Assembly: GCA_015501055.1 (NCBI GenBank)
Contig: JADNYV010000810.1
Coordinates: 1-15,073, forward strand
DNA: 15,073 nt
Direction of reading: 5' to 3'
DNA from: Mucidula mucida
Taxonomy: Eukaryota > Basidiomycota > Agaricomycetes > Agaricales > Physalacriaceae
Shown: positions 1 through 9,240 of the stretch, one piece after another
How the letters are laid out: every line of letters begins with the position of its first letter
How positions within the stretch are numbered: the stretch's first letter is position 1
The notes under the pieces: generated by a model
What the model saw: only the letters and a program-made list of their open reading frames with translations
What the model was told of the DNA's origin: nothing
Database searches by the model: none
Made by a program: the position numbers and the translations under genes

Positions 1-1470
1 TGAACATCCTTGAAGGAGTAGGGCCTGCCGCTCTGGTATGTTCCCAGCCTGCATTCCAAGGTGATTTACCATTGTCTTCTGTATGGCTTCGCGGAGTTGA
101 GAATTCACCCATAGGTCCCGAAAAGAAGTTCTTCTTTGCTTTGAACTTTGTGCCTGCTGTTGACATGTTAAACGAGTAATTCGATGCAGGCTCTTGTCTT
201 CCTGCAAACCTGTAAGACGCCGTTGGAGGGCGCGAGGGAGTAGGCATTTGTAACCCTTCTTCAACCTCGTCCTCCGACCCGTAATCTTCTGGAATACCAT
301 ACAGTCCTTGCGGCCAATACCCTCTTGATGATCCCAAAGGATTCGAGACCGACGCACCCGATGGTTCAGCATAGAATAGAGGATTATAAGGAGGAAATCC
401 GAAGGATCGTTTTGAAGGTGAAGCCGCGACTTCCCGAATTTCCTTAAAACTTTCATCAATCGATAGCAACCTTTCCCATTTGTATTCTTCTTCAAGCAAG
501 GCTTGTCTTCCAGTGTCCTCCAAGGATCGATTCAGTGAAGGAATCTTTGCGTATGCAGCATGTAACTTCGAAGCGGTTGTTAGTTCATGCTCTATTTCTC
601 GATGCAAGTCTGGGTTTGTCGACCGGGGTGATAAAGGTGAAGCATTCTCTAGACTTGGAATCATGGTTTGCTGATATCTTTCCAGGAAGCTGCGACCTCT
701 CTTTAATCGATTGGATAAGGCGTTCCACGCCGCTACCAAAGTTCTGTAGTCGTTGGCGCCGTAGTTGATGATCTGAGAATACAGACCCGTAGGGTCTATC
801 CTCCAAGCTCGAGGGAGTCCGGAGATAGAGGCGGCTTGATTCAGATGCTCCTGCAGGGATTGAACGATGTTGTCGACAGCCTCAAGGAAGACCGGCTGGA
901 GTGTAAACTCTGGCAACTTAGAAATTCTCATGTCACTTCTCTGAATTACGTCGTCCCGTACTAGAATGTACGTTTCATAGAAGATAACCTGTTCTTGCAC
1001 AGAATCCATTCTGTTGTTTGCCGGCTCTTCCGTGTATTCTCTGTACAAACGAGCCATAGCAACAGCTGACGTCTCGTTTCCTTCCGTCGTGTTGACCCAT
1101 TCCTCTGTGGTTTGTAACGCTTCTTCGTTTACCGGCGTCACTTCTGGTTGAGAACTTCGGTGACTCGGCTCCTGTTCAGTAACAGGCTTGTCGACTGCTG
1201 TCACTGTTTCAATACCAGAAGTGTTGAGTCGACTAGATCTTCGAGTAGGTTCTTGAAGATCTTTGTTCTTTTTCTTTTTATCCTTTTTCTTCTTTGAAGA
1301 ACTATTCGCGGGAGCTGGGCTTGGAGATGTTACGTCTTTCTCCTTCCCTTTAACCTTAGACGCGCTGGCTGTTGTTGGGTCGGCATAACTGCTCCGCGAT
1401 TTGCCTTTGCTACGCGTACTGCTGGGAGGATCCGGTTCCTCAGGAAGGTTGTTCTTCCTCCTAGAGGACA
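1..1470 (-). CDS. Partial ORF, probable LTR-retrotransposon gag-like protein (3' end off the window)
   Basis: Reading the minus strand from the ATG at 1470-1468 gives 490 sense codons with no stop to the left edge, far longer than any competing frame, so this is a real, relatively intact coding region. The N-terminus is hydrophilic and Ser/Lys/Arg-rich, with a poly-lysine patch at about residues 60-70 (KKKKDKKKKNK). Residues about 115-350 are mostly charged and probably helical, including LERYQQTM near 263. The last 130 residues are Pro/Gly/Ser/aromatic-rich (FGFPPYNPLFYAEP near 357, GYWPQGLYGIPEDYGSED near 384, KFKAKKNFFSGPMGEF near 442). No zinc knuckle, protease or reverse transcriptase is in view; they would lie further left. 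The gag assignment rests on this composition and on the LTR-like promoter and spliced leader upstream, and is inference. An ordinary nuclear hypothetical protein is the alternative. The start is the first ATG of the open frame downstream of the predicted leader intron. Confidence 0.6.
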
Positions 1471-1571
1471 TGAAGAACGCTCGTATTTGGAATTACTATA
1501 GCAGTAGTCGTAGTATGATGTGATAGTGATAACGTCGGCTAGGGGAGTGTGAGTTCCCAATGTGTCCACCA

Positions 1572-1655
1572 CTGTAAGAAGGCACGAGAACTCGTGCAAG
1601 AAAGATGGGAGTCGTTAGTACACAATCTGTACCTAGCGAACATTATGATACTTAC
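1572..1655 (-). other. Predicted 84-nt leader intron upstream of the gag-like ORF
   Basis: On the minus strand the donor is GTAAGTATC (G at 1655), a textbook branch point TACTAAC lies near 1612-1620, and the acceptor is CTTCTTACAG ending at 1572. The distance from acceptor to the ATG at 1470 is about 100 nt, so the intron would lie entirely in the 5' untranslated leader. All three splice signals are strong. The intron contains a perfect 7-bp inverted repeat, gcacgag-aa-ctcgtgc, at 1582-1597. Transcript data would be needed to confirm splicing. Confidence 0.55.
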
Positions 1656-1870
1656 CACATGTAACAGTGGTGTGTCCTGAAGTGCGGGTAGATCGAAGAG
1701 AGCTTTCAGCTCTGTAAGGATGATCGTCAGGGAAGAGACGAGGATCTCGGAGATCAATCCGGTTATCGAGACACGTAGTTCGTGGACCCGACACAGGCCT
1801 CGCAAGACGAACGCACACGCGTTTCAAAGGTTAGGGTAGAAAAGAGATGATATTGTAGTACTGACAACAG

Positions 1871-1957
1871 CCTTTTATACTATTTACGGAGCCGTACGCT
1901 GTGTAATAAAGAGTCAAGAAAGGAAAAGAGTCATAGACGAAGTCATAACGAGTCATA
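1871..1957 (-). promoter_or_regulatory. TATA box with upstream TGACTC cluster (LTR-like promoter)
   Basis: On the minus strand GTATAAAAGG occupies 1880-1871, about 215 nt upstream of the leader-intron donor. Further upstream, TGACTC occurs at 1911-1916, 1928-1933 and 1950-1955, and TGACTT at 1940-1945. TGACTC is the core half of the fungal Gcn4/AP-1 (bZIP) binding site. The downstream sequence to the predicted intron and gag-like ATG gives a leader of about 370 nt, as in a retrotransposon U3-R-U5 arrangement. LTR borders cannot be set because the partner LTR is outside the window; a TGTT...-type start near 1998 on the minus strand is possible. Confidence 0.5.
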
Positions 1958-2011
1958 GGAGTACATGTGCATACCATACATGCGTTGTGCACGCGAACAA
2001 TTTTCCTAGAG

Positions 2012-2259
2012 TACTGTAGCGTTTTGACCGCAAATTCACATAACGGGTCACGGGGGTCTTTGAAGTGAAGCTATATATACATCATAACGGGTCACGGACC
2101 ACTTTGGTCAGGCACGAGCCTCCAAATAAGGAAATTTCAGGTCCCGCTATAAGCGGAACTGTCCAAAAAAGGCAATTTAAGGGTCTGTGAAGCTGTTCGC
2201 TGTAACTTCAGACCATAATGGGTCACAGGCTGTGAAGTTACGGTCGAAACGCTACAGTA
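2012..2259. mobile_element. MITE-like element with terminal inverted repeats and TA target duplication
   Basis: The arms 2013-2040 and 2231-2258 are inverted repeats, 25 of 28 positions identical, beginning ACTGTAGCGTTT and continuing through GACCG to TTCACA. Both ends carry a TA dinucleotide (2012-2013 and 2258-2259), as expected of a TA target-site duplication from a Tc1/mariner-type or similar DDE transposase, leaving a 244-bp body (2014-2257). There is no ORF of note inside, so it would be non-autonomous. The body holds three direct copies of cataa(c/t)gggtcac at 2039-2051, 2083-2095 and 2214-2226. It lies just upstream of the LTR-like promoter. No superfamily is assigned; the TA duplication is only two bases and could be chance, but the arms are not. 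Confidence 0.7.
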
Positions 2260-2285
2260 ACCTAGCCCTTACATTGCCTGGTTGT

Positions 2286-2880
2286 CCACTCTTCTTTGAT
2301 TTTGATTTTCAATTTCAAGAGTACGCGAGATAGTGCTGAATGGACAAGGCCCATTGCTGCTGGATTGGACGTGATGTCAACGAGATGGATGGTTGCCTTC
2401 TCCGTCATTTTTGTTGTCTTCCACTTGGATTTGTGTTTCAGTTTCGGTCCACCCATCATGGAGCATTGGTGGCTCGTCATCCAGCGCATCCTCACCTGCC
2501 ACCGTATCGACATTGGCCTTGCCTTCATCGTGAAAACCACCCGGACACCCGAAGCCGCACTTAGATGTAGCTCGACCAAAAGGGCTCTCAGTGTGGGGGT
2601 GATTGTCTTCCGCATTGTCTTGAACTGGAGAGTGACAGGTGTCCCGACAGGGATATCGACGGGTCACATGTGCTGGTTCTCGCATCTACTTGCTCCCACC
2701 ATTGAAGTTTCAGAATTTACTAAGGCTATATCGGCGACCTCGAGCAGATAATATCAGGCAGAACTTGTTGCTTTTCTGGTGGCACAACCATTGCGGCGCT
2801 CATGGATGACCGTAGCGGATACGGAGGTAGATAAATTCGACTTGCAAGATAGCGCGTCCTCTATCTACATGCACCCTCCG
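2286..2880 (+). pseudogene. Decayed family A copy A0 (3' half)
   Basis: This stretch aligns with other family A copies. The 5' part (caatttcaagagtacg, then gagatagtgctgaatg) matches 4198-4228. The region near 2398-2470, including cttggatttgtgtttcag, matches 5325-5380 of A2. The block near 2793-2870, including gatgaccgtagcgga, matches 5500-5590 and more weakly 12805-12870. A plus-strand frame is open for 151 codons (2296-2751), but without a credible ATG start, and its conceptual product matches nothing I recognise. The shared frame near 2300 (FNFKSTRDSAEW against LNSRTIRDSTEC in A1) suggests descent from a protein-coding gene. Strand is provisional: a minus frame also keeps similarity (DGWTETETQIQVED against DDWTEIDTRIQVKD in A2). 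Confidence 0.45.
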
Positions 2881-3524
2881 GTCACGTTGTGATTCTCCGC
2901 GGAGGACAAGAAAAACTATCTGACGAGGATCCGTTCCAGCAGTTTGGAATTTCCCGACCCCGCCGCCCGCATGAGGCCGTCTCTAACCTCACGTCGAGCT
3001 TTGTTGATGTTATGTCCGCCCTCTTAAGAGCATCACTCCCTAAACAGCCGATGTTGATCCCGCCCCATCGGCGCTGTTGGCGCGCAGGAATGGCTGCACG
3101 GTACCAGTAAAGCTATACGGACTCGAACGGGACGCGTCGACCAATAATCAGTGATGCATGATCTCGGCTCGCAAGCACGTGTGGATATGTATACCTATAC
3201 ATTCGTAAGCGACCACCAAGAAATGAACGCCACATTGTACGTGGCTAGTCCACTTTTGGACACACGATTTTTCGTTCGTGAGTCTGCCACATTATGACTC
3301 CTCAATGGGAGAAATTGCTTACAAGTATACCGTTGATAGAAAGGTCTGGACGCGAGCTCACACAGTGACACTACGGCCTCACAAGGTCGGTTGACCGAAT
3401 TGGATAATGGAATATGTGAGATCAATGTCGAGTGAAACTCGCAATGGGCAACCTATGTCTAGTGAAGACTTTCAAGCGCGACGAGCAGGTCAGAAAGCGT
3501 GTCACGTTAATCCAGTCACTCCGT
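2881..3524. other. Gene-free interval between A0 and A1
   Basis: Only short open frames (under about 100 codons) with no recognisable motif, no start context and no splice-linked continuation. There is no RNA gene signature or transposon end that I could see. It may be further decayed material of the neighbouring copies. Confidence 0.4.
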
Positions 3525-4310
3525 GTCATAATCACGTTACAGGTTTCCTTCCTGCCACCAATTGCTATGGTGCCACCCATTCTCTTTCGCGCTTCCGGCC
3601 TGGGCTCTTCTACACGTTCCTCGGGAACGGAACTCGTATCGACTTAGCATCGACGCCAGGTCGGCGGTACGAAGGCCGTGCAGATATCAGCCTTATACTA
3701 TGATTACCATTGGAAAGCATTTATTCGACGGATTGCTTGTCCGACGAGGACTCATTAGCAGACTCGTCGGCGGCTCCAATAAGCGCGCCGAGTCTTTGGG
3801 TATGTTAACATGTTTGCACATTGTTTTCAAAAGACTTACTCTGAACAGGACCTACTTTGACTAGCATCCTGGCATCCAAATTCGCCCTCGTCTTTCCGGA
3901 AATCGCATGAGGCTTCCTTTTGTATTTCTGGATATATTTGCGTTGCGGAAATGGACGTTAGCATTCCTGCAGATGTTGATTGACGATGGGAGGAGAAATC
4001 GTGGATCAGAATGGTTTGGTACGTCGTCTGCTTTCACGCTGGCTTTTGAACTCACGGTTATATAACAGGACTCCCTCATTCTCGCCAATATTTACGCGGT
4101 GGCAGCAGCTGATCGTCAGGTCGTCTCCGTCTTTTCCATTGTTCAAAGCCCTCTTCATCGGTGTCATATCCGTCGCATGTTCGTACACCGCTCGTCTCAA
4201 TTCAAGAACTATCCGAGATAGTACTGAATGCACCAGCTCCGACACCATACCAATACCGTTAGGTCTCACAGGTTGTCGACGAGATGGACGTCAGCCTTCC
4301 TGCAGATATT
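3525..4310 (+). pseudogene. Decayed family A copy A1 with two conserved introns
   Basis: A1 aligns over most of its length with A3 (11232-11930). It begins with an acceptor-like cag followed by gtttccttcctgccaccaa (conceptual VSFLPPIAMVPP). It then carries a 49-nt GT-AG intron at 3800-3848 (donor GTATGT, end CTGAACAG), a stretch reading FLDIFALRKWTLAFLQML, and a second intron at 4019-4068 (50 nt, donor GTACGT, branch-like CTCAC, acceptor ATAACAG). The following exon reads DSLILANIYAVAAADRQVV. The frame before the second intron needs a 1-nt correction to match its relatives, and stops interrupt other parts. The last bases (gagatggacgtcagccttcctgcag, in part) repeat the pre-intron module, suggesting an internally repeated gene. 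Function unknown. Confidence 0.5.
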
Positions 4311-4969
4311 AGAGCAAGAGGGACGCCCGATCCAGATCTCGAACACTGATGTAGCCACGCGAGAACCAGCCGACCATCAACCGAGCTTTGCCGTGCTGAA
4401 GCCGTGACGTATCGGCATTCAAGAGCCGTGCAGCGTGGCAATGAAGAAACAGTTCACATGAGAGGAGAGGTTTGCACCATTGCGGGTGCTGAACTTGAAT
4501 GTCAGGAAGACATGAATTTGCAGATAATGTGTTTAGTGTAATTTATGTTCCCAAATGTAATCAGGTTGCCCCCGTCAAGTATGAAGGTGTAAGCGGGAGA
4601 TAGTACTGTATTTGCTGAATTGCAAGACTGTAAGAGATATGTTGCTCAATGCGAGCACTTATAGCTGTTCATGCACTCATAGTCAACCCTCTCGCTGTCG
4701 CTAGCTCAAGCCTCGAGCGAGTCGTTGACAAACACACAGCTCTGCCGTTGAGGAGCCGTCCAAGGGTCCTTCCTAAAACTGGGGGGGGGGGTGTCGTGGG
4801 AATCGTGTTTGAGATCCGGATCGGGCGTCCCTCTTGTATTAGAGTATGAGTATGAGTATGAGTTGGGGCTAACACTCCTGTCACATTTATAGTTTCAGTC
4901 GTGCTTCCGCGCTCGCGTGTCCCGGCCACACGCTCGCGGTCACCACCACAGTGTCACACTTGAGTTGAT
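4311..4969. repeat. Gene-free interval with low-complexity tracts
   Basis: No convincing gene. It contains a run of 11 G at 4781-4791 and about 3.5 copies of the hexamer TATGAG/AGTATG at 4843-4863. The remainder has only short shadow frames. It separates copies A1 and A2, whereas the equivalent copies A3 and A4 abut, so it may be an insertion or a more decayed linker. Confidence 0.45.
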
Positions 4970-5600
4970 GAAGGGGGGAAATCGTACATGAGATAGTGCC
5001 CAGAACTTGGTACGTCGTCTGCTTTCAGTCTGCGTTCTTAAGATTAAGGATTATATAGCAGAACTTGCTCGCTCCCGCCAAAATACTGCGCAGCAGAGGC
5101 GATTGGCCACCAGCATGTCCGCCTCTTTTCCATCGTTCTCTCCATGTACATCATCCTCGTTCCTGGCAACGTATCGTCGCATATCCCAATCCCTGTACTC
5201 GAGAATCAGAGTAGAGACATCCGTGTCATGCACGAACTCTTCAAGAATCTGCCGCGTCTCATGCAACGGCAAACTCTTCATTCCCTCTAGCGCCGCCGCC
5301 GCCTAACTTGACAGAAGGCTTGTCATCCTGTCCTTCACTTGGATTCGCGTGTCAATTTCGGTCCAGTCATCTTTAGCAACGGCGGCTCAGCATGCGGCCC
5401 AGACATCGGCTTCCGTGTTTATGAAGGCGAGCGGTGACCGCGCGACGATGGCTCGGGCGCGGCTGTGGGATGGCAGCGGCGGAGGGGTAATTGAAGGGGT
5501 CATGCATGACCGTAGCAGATATGGAGGTAGAGAATTTTGTCTTACAAGACAGCGGGTCCGTCTATCCGCATCCACCACCTCACGCCAATCATCCAACCCT
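4970..5600 (+). pseudogene. Decayed family A copy A2
   Basis: A2 shares with A1, A3 and A4 the pre-intron block (gaaatcgtacatgag), the donor region ggtacgtcgtctgctttca, an intron of 49-52 nt at 5010-5061 (or ending 5058), and the exon that follows, whose conceptual plus-strand product contains VRLFSIVLSMYIILVPGNV. Downstream, 5325-5380 and 5495-5590 match A0. It has indels relative to the others and no continuous frame, so it is not an intact gene. A minus-strand frame is open from 5281 to 5051 and also looks protein-like, so the coding strand is provisional; the four aligned GT-AG introns favour plus. Confidence 0.45.
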
Positions 5601-6688
5601 CCGTGTTCGTCGTTCCAAAATCCGGATACTACTTGCGCGTTTGGATACGATGTCACTGTCGCCTAAACCTATATCATACAATCATCGTCTGTTTTGTCCA
5701 TTGTCACGCCAGCGATGTTAATGGATACAACCCAGACGATTTGGTAGATACATGTATGTTCTCTCCTTTAAGTCTGCCCTTGCGATGTTGTGTGCTAGAG
5801 TACCTCCTCTTCAGTATCACGTCCACGGGGGTTGGTGATCGTGGCGTTCGGTACTTCATTTTACAAACCTCTTTACAGGTACCGTTGAGTTGACGGATGC
5901 TTGAAACTGTTGCTGTTTGTCCTGGAGACTATGGTGTTGATCTCAACTGTCGGAATGTATGAGGCGAATTATCGATCAAGAGCGGAAGAAGATCCACCTC
6001 AACCAGTCTCTTTCCTCGAAGAGGAGGTAATATCGCCCAGGACAACAGAGGCCCAAGCATATTCTGTGTCGACCGGAGTGACTGGATAAGAGCCATCGAG
6101 CAATCGTACCTCCAGCAGCTATAATGAATCTTTGGACCATCATGAGGACGATCCTACCAATTGCGAATCAATCCTCTTACTACTGCTACTCGTGACCGAT
6201 GAATCGCTCAGCCTCCTGCCGTGCGCGCCGCTCGCGCTCTACATCTGTGTGGTTTCGCTGCATCGGTGTAGCGGGTTACTCTAAATGGGTGTTCCGATTA
6301 GCATAATAGCTTGCTAGTCCCAACCCAGCCGTGCCACAACGACGGGGCAGTTGATGAGATGCCGGCGCTGAGAGTACTGGCGGTCGTTAAACTGTCGAGA
6401 GGCGCGGCGGAATGCCCACATCTTTTGCCTCAGTTCAGCATAACGATAGCGCGGACCCTCTTAGTCCGTTCGATGACTAGTTTCGCGGCAGCCGCCATGG
6501 GTTTTATTGTCCAATCTAGAGCATCCGTGCGTTGGCGGTGCATCAGGTGGTGATATCAGCGGAGACTGTTGAAGATTTGTGCGCGCTCAAGGCCCTGGCG
6601 TTTGTGAAGGGCGTGAAGTTCCAGGATCTTTTGATGCAGTCCAGCATAAAGGCAGTGAATAGAAACAAGAGCTTACCGCATCGCAAAC
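5601..6688. other. Gene-free interval with short uncertain frames
   Basis: Short open frames only. One, ending at 6089, reads a hydrophobic start (LLLFVLETMVLIS) followed by an acidic segment, but it opens on TTG with no ATG at the front. Another, 6532-6759, has a helical composition but starts on GTG. Neither has a homologous partner in the window, a splice-supported continuation or a known motif. I do not call them genes. Confidence 0.35.
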
Positions 6689-6976
6689 ATGGCCTCCGAC
6701 AGCTTAGGTATCGCCGGTCAACCATTGACTTCAGCCACCGTAGTCTCGTTGTTGGATAACATATTGTATTACATAACGAAAGGCGGGTGGAGCGGCGGGT
6801 GCACGAAGGATATATGCGACGTAGACGACTTAACGCGTCCGTTACATGACGGCACTACTGGGGACATAAGACAACAGAGAAAGAGGCGCGACCGCGTAAG
6901 ACTGACCTGTATTCTCGGTAATCACCCAACCAAACGGTTCCTCATTTGCGAGCGAAAGCTTCACTTATTCCGATAA
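6689..6976 (+). CDS. Weak candidate exon, hypothetical protein
   Basis: A 95-codon frame opens with an ATG in good eukaryotic start context (gcaaacATGGCC) and reads MASDSLGIAGQPLTSATVVS, then a mixed polar sequence with three cysteines before about residue 45 and a basic segment near residues 65-72 (RQQRKRRDR). No domain is recognised. A possible donor, GTAAGA, lies at 6896; splicing there to a downstream AG could join it to the next frame (6906-7316). It lies next to decayed repeats, so it may itself be a relic. The start context is the main support. Confidence 0.22.
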   Translation: MASDSLGIAGQPLTSATVVSLLDNILYYITKGGWSGGCTKDICDVDDLTRPLHDGTTGDIRQQRKRRDRVRLTCILGNHPTKRFLICERKLHLFR

Positions 6977-7316
6977 GCCCGTCCTCACGAAAAACGGCAA
7001 CCGTTGGACGGTAGACATGATACTGCGAGAGTAATTCCGCGTGCCGTATAAAAACCGTAGGTCGCGATGGCCATGGGATACAGAGGGAAACGTCGGCGGT
7101 GTCTATGCCTCTTCGGCTGACCGCCTGTTGATGGGGAGAACGAGTGCGAACGAAACTGGTCCCAAGGTCAGTTTTAGATGCAAAGGTAGAGCACAATACG
7201 AACCGTTGGCTCAGAGCAGCACCAGCATTGCTGCGTCGATCAACTTTCCCGCCATGCCCGACCTTTTAAAAACGGCTGTCAGATTTCCGAGCAAAATCAA
7301 GGAGAGACCAGAATAA
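6906..7316 (+). pseudogene. Frame with one internal stop, possible gene relic
   Basis: One plus-strand frame is open from 6906 to 7316 except for a single TAA at 7032-7034, giving about 136 codons in two parts. The first part includes KPVLTKNGNRWTVDMILRE just before the stop; the second continues FRVPYKNRRSRWPWDTEGN. A single base change would open the whole frame, which is why it stands out from the background. The last 120 bases overlap the start of family B copy B1. No family recognised. It could equally be chance. Confidence 0.22.
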
Positions 7317-8110
7317 TAAAATCAGAGTAAACAGGAAATTGGTCTCATGCGCAGTGCGTCGAAGTGAGCTGAGTTAAAGGTTTCATCACGGGAAGGTAGA
7401 AGACAACAACAGGACGAGGCCGAGAAACTCACTTTTATACTCTGCACCATGGTGCGAAGGGAGTATCAGTGATAGCCCTTCGAAAAGGAACGCGGGGCCG
7501 CCATGTATGATATGGGACAGATAAGCTATAACTGATATCAGATACGAAAAAAAGTTAGAAAGATGTGCGACTTAGACGCCATAGCCACAACCCCATCAAT
7601 TAAGTATCTTGCCTCGTTCCCGTATCGAAAACGTAGACTGAGCCCACAAAGATAGCAATTTGCAGCGCGACGGGGGAGTAAGAGTACTGCGTAGACAGCA
7701 AATGGTCGGGGCGGTCGGGAGTAGAAATCCATGTGTTGACCCGAATTTTGTATTCTTTACGGACGAAGGGTACCATATCATCCATGATAGGTGTACGCTC
7801 AAGAGCCGTCGAGACATCCAGCGAAACTTTGAGGCTTCATAGTATTAGATAAGGCCGAATGTGTACGCATAGCAACGTACAGAAACAAAGCATCTATCCG
7901 TGGTGGCCTCAGGATATACAGCGTCGAGCACTATCAGCGTCGGCCCACTCCAGAAATCGGCATCGCTGACTATTGCAATATTCGACTGAAGGCCTCGATA
8001 TTGGCATTACTGGTCGTCTCACGCTTCCGCCTCACGATTCCTGGAAGTGTTATTAGATGTCGCGAGAACGAATCGGCGTGACCTTTCCGGCGAAGCTTGG
8101 GGTCATGATA
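7190..8110. repeat. Family B copy B1 (diverged tandem repeat)
   Basis: B1 aligns block by block, in the same order, with B2 (8391-9240). Shared blocks include ggctcagagcagcaccagca near 7208, the almost identical stretch near 7335-7375 (ggtctcatgcgcagtgcgtc), ctgcaccatggtg near 7442, gtcgagacatccagcgaaac near 7808, and catcgctgactattgcaata near 7962. The offset shifts from about 1.2 kb at the start to about 1.08 kb later, because B1 carries roughly 115 extra bases near 7480-7600. On the minus strand a good intron can be drawn from GTGAGT (near 7435) to TTTAACTCAG (near 7372) and is conserved in B2. No continuous protein emerges. Confidence 0.55.
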
Positions 8111-8150
8111 GAGTTAATCGAGGCAGGATAGGAGCCTCCGCAGATATAGC

Positions 8151-8498
8151 GTGGTCCTAGACGAGCACCGTCAAGGTCATATAAACTCCTGCCTGACACG
8201 TCAACTACAAATAGAACCAGACGGTAAGTACACGTACGATGGGAAAACGTTTTTCACACATTGGAATCCGCGCCAAAGTGTCTTGCGGTATATAGCTGCG
8301 ATTCACGGATTACTGAAAGAAACATTAGATAGGCAACCATATACACTAGGCGCACGCACCATCGGAAGAAGCGTCTCTATGCCGCGAATCAGACACACTA
8401 CGAACCTTAGGCTCAGTGCAGCACCAGCATTCCTGTATCAATCGACTTTCCCGTCCTGCCCGACCTTTCAAAAACAGCTGTCAGATTTCCGAACATAA
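8151..8498 (+). pseudogene. Family B coding-like fragment (B1b), 115-codon frame
   Basis: The frame opens on GTG, so the true start is unknown. Its middle, near 8287-8361, reads YIAAIHGLLKETLD and then LGARTIGRS. This matches, in the same frame and with an in-frame 3-residue gap, the B2 frame at 9111-9200 (IHELLGRLGESLD, then TPWARTIVEAS). A gap of whole codons and several third-position changes suggest descent from a protein-coding exon. A 1-nt length difference directly after this block (catcggaagaag against catcgtagaag) breaks the shared frame, so at least one copy is damaged. The 3' end runs into the B2 repeat. Function not recognised. Confidence 0.35.
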
Positions 8499-9240
8499 AC
8501 ATAAACAAGGAGAGACAAGAATAATAAAATCAGAGTAAACAAGAAGTTGGTCTCATGCGCAGTGCGTCGAAGTGAGCTGAGTTAAATATTCATCACGGGA
8601 AGCCAAAAAGACAACAACGGGGCGATGTCGTAAAACTCACTTCGATGATCTGCACCATGGTGTCCGCCATGAAGGAGGTAGGGCATGGAAGCAGCAGAGA
8701 GGTTCTTGGAAAGCGATATGGACTGGGGGCCGTAATGCACACACGGTACCCCGTCGATTAAGATCTCTTGCATCGTTCCTATCTCGGAAATACGATGCAT
8801 CATAGACTGAACCGGAAACTGTGGCAACTTTCAGCACGATAGGACAGTACAGAGTACTGGGGAGATAGTAAATGGAGGGGGGGGGGGTCGTCGAGACATC
8901 CAGCAAAACTGGAAGTCTTTAGAGGATCAGTTGAGAGTTTGGTGGAAGCAAAAGCGGCCAGCCGTGAGCGCGTAAGCCTTCGCGTATACAGCGCGATAAT
9001 CGTCGGTGGCATAAGGGCCTTGACAGTCTACCTCATCGAATCTTCATCGCCGGCACTATTCCAACATTCGACCGGACGTTCTACTCATCGTCGAGAAAAC
9101 GTATCTCCCTGTATACGTTCCGATTCACGAATTGCTGGGACGACTAGGAGAGTCGTTAGATAAAGGCAAACATACGCCCTGGGCACGCACCATCGTAGAA
9201 GCGTCTCTATCCCGCGACCAAACGTACGCCAGCGCTGGGA
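8391..9240. repeat. Family B copy B2 (diverged tandem repeat)
   Basis: Second member of the tandem pair described at B1. The best-conserved part is 8400-8600, where runs of more than 20 identical bases remain. The minus-strand intron-like segment is again present, from GTGAGT near 8640 to TTTAACTCAG near 8577. A run of 11 G lies at 8877-8887, just before the conserved gtcgagacatccagc block. Order and orientation of blocks equal those of B1, so this is a direct duplication, later eroded by indels. Confidence 0.55.

Noticed and set aside
585..806. Minus-strand 73-codon frame
   Set aside because: It lies wholly inside the 490-codon minus-strand ORF in another frame and has no features of its own.
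2377..2685. Minus-strand 102-codon acidic frame inside A0
   Set aside because: Same reason as for A2; no start context, no splice signals, and only part is shared with other copies.
3110..3145. tRNA T-arm-like sequence on the minus strand (GTTCGAGTCC)
   Set aside because: No matching acceptor, D-arm or anticodon arm could be folded around it.
4843..4863. CRISPR or functional tandem array from the TATGAG hexamers
   Set aside because: Only about 3.5 short uniform units without spacers; an ordinary microsatellite.
5051..5281. Minus-strand 76-codon protein-like frame inside A2
   Set aside because: Composition is plausible and relatives exist in A4 (GENDGKDAD), but the intron signals shared by four copies are all on the plus strand, and similarity in the minus frame follows from DNA similarity. 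Kept only as an alternative strand reading.
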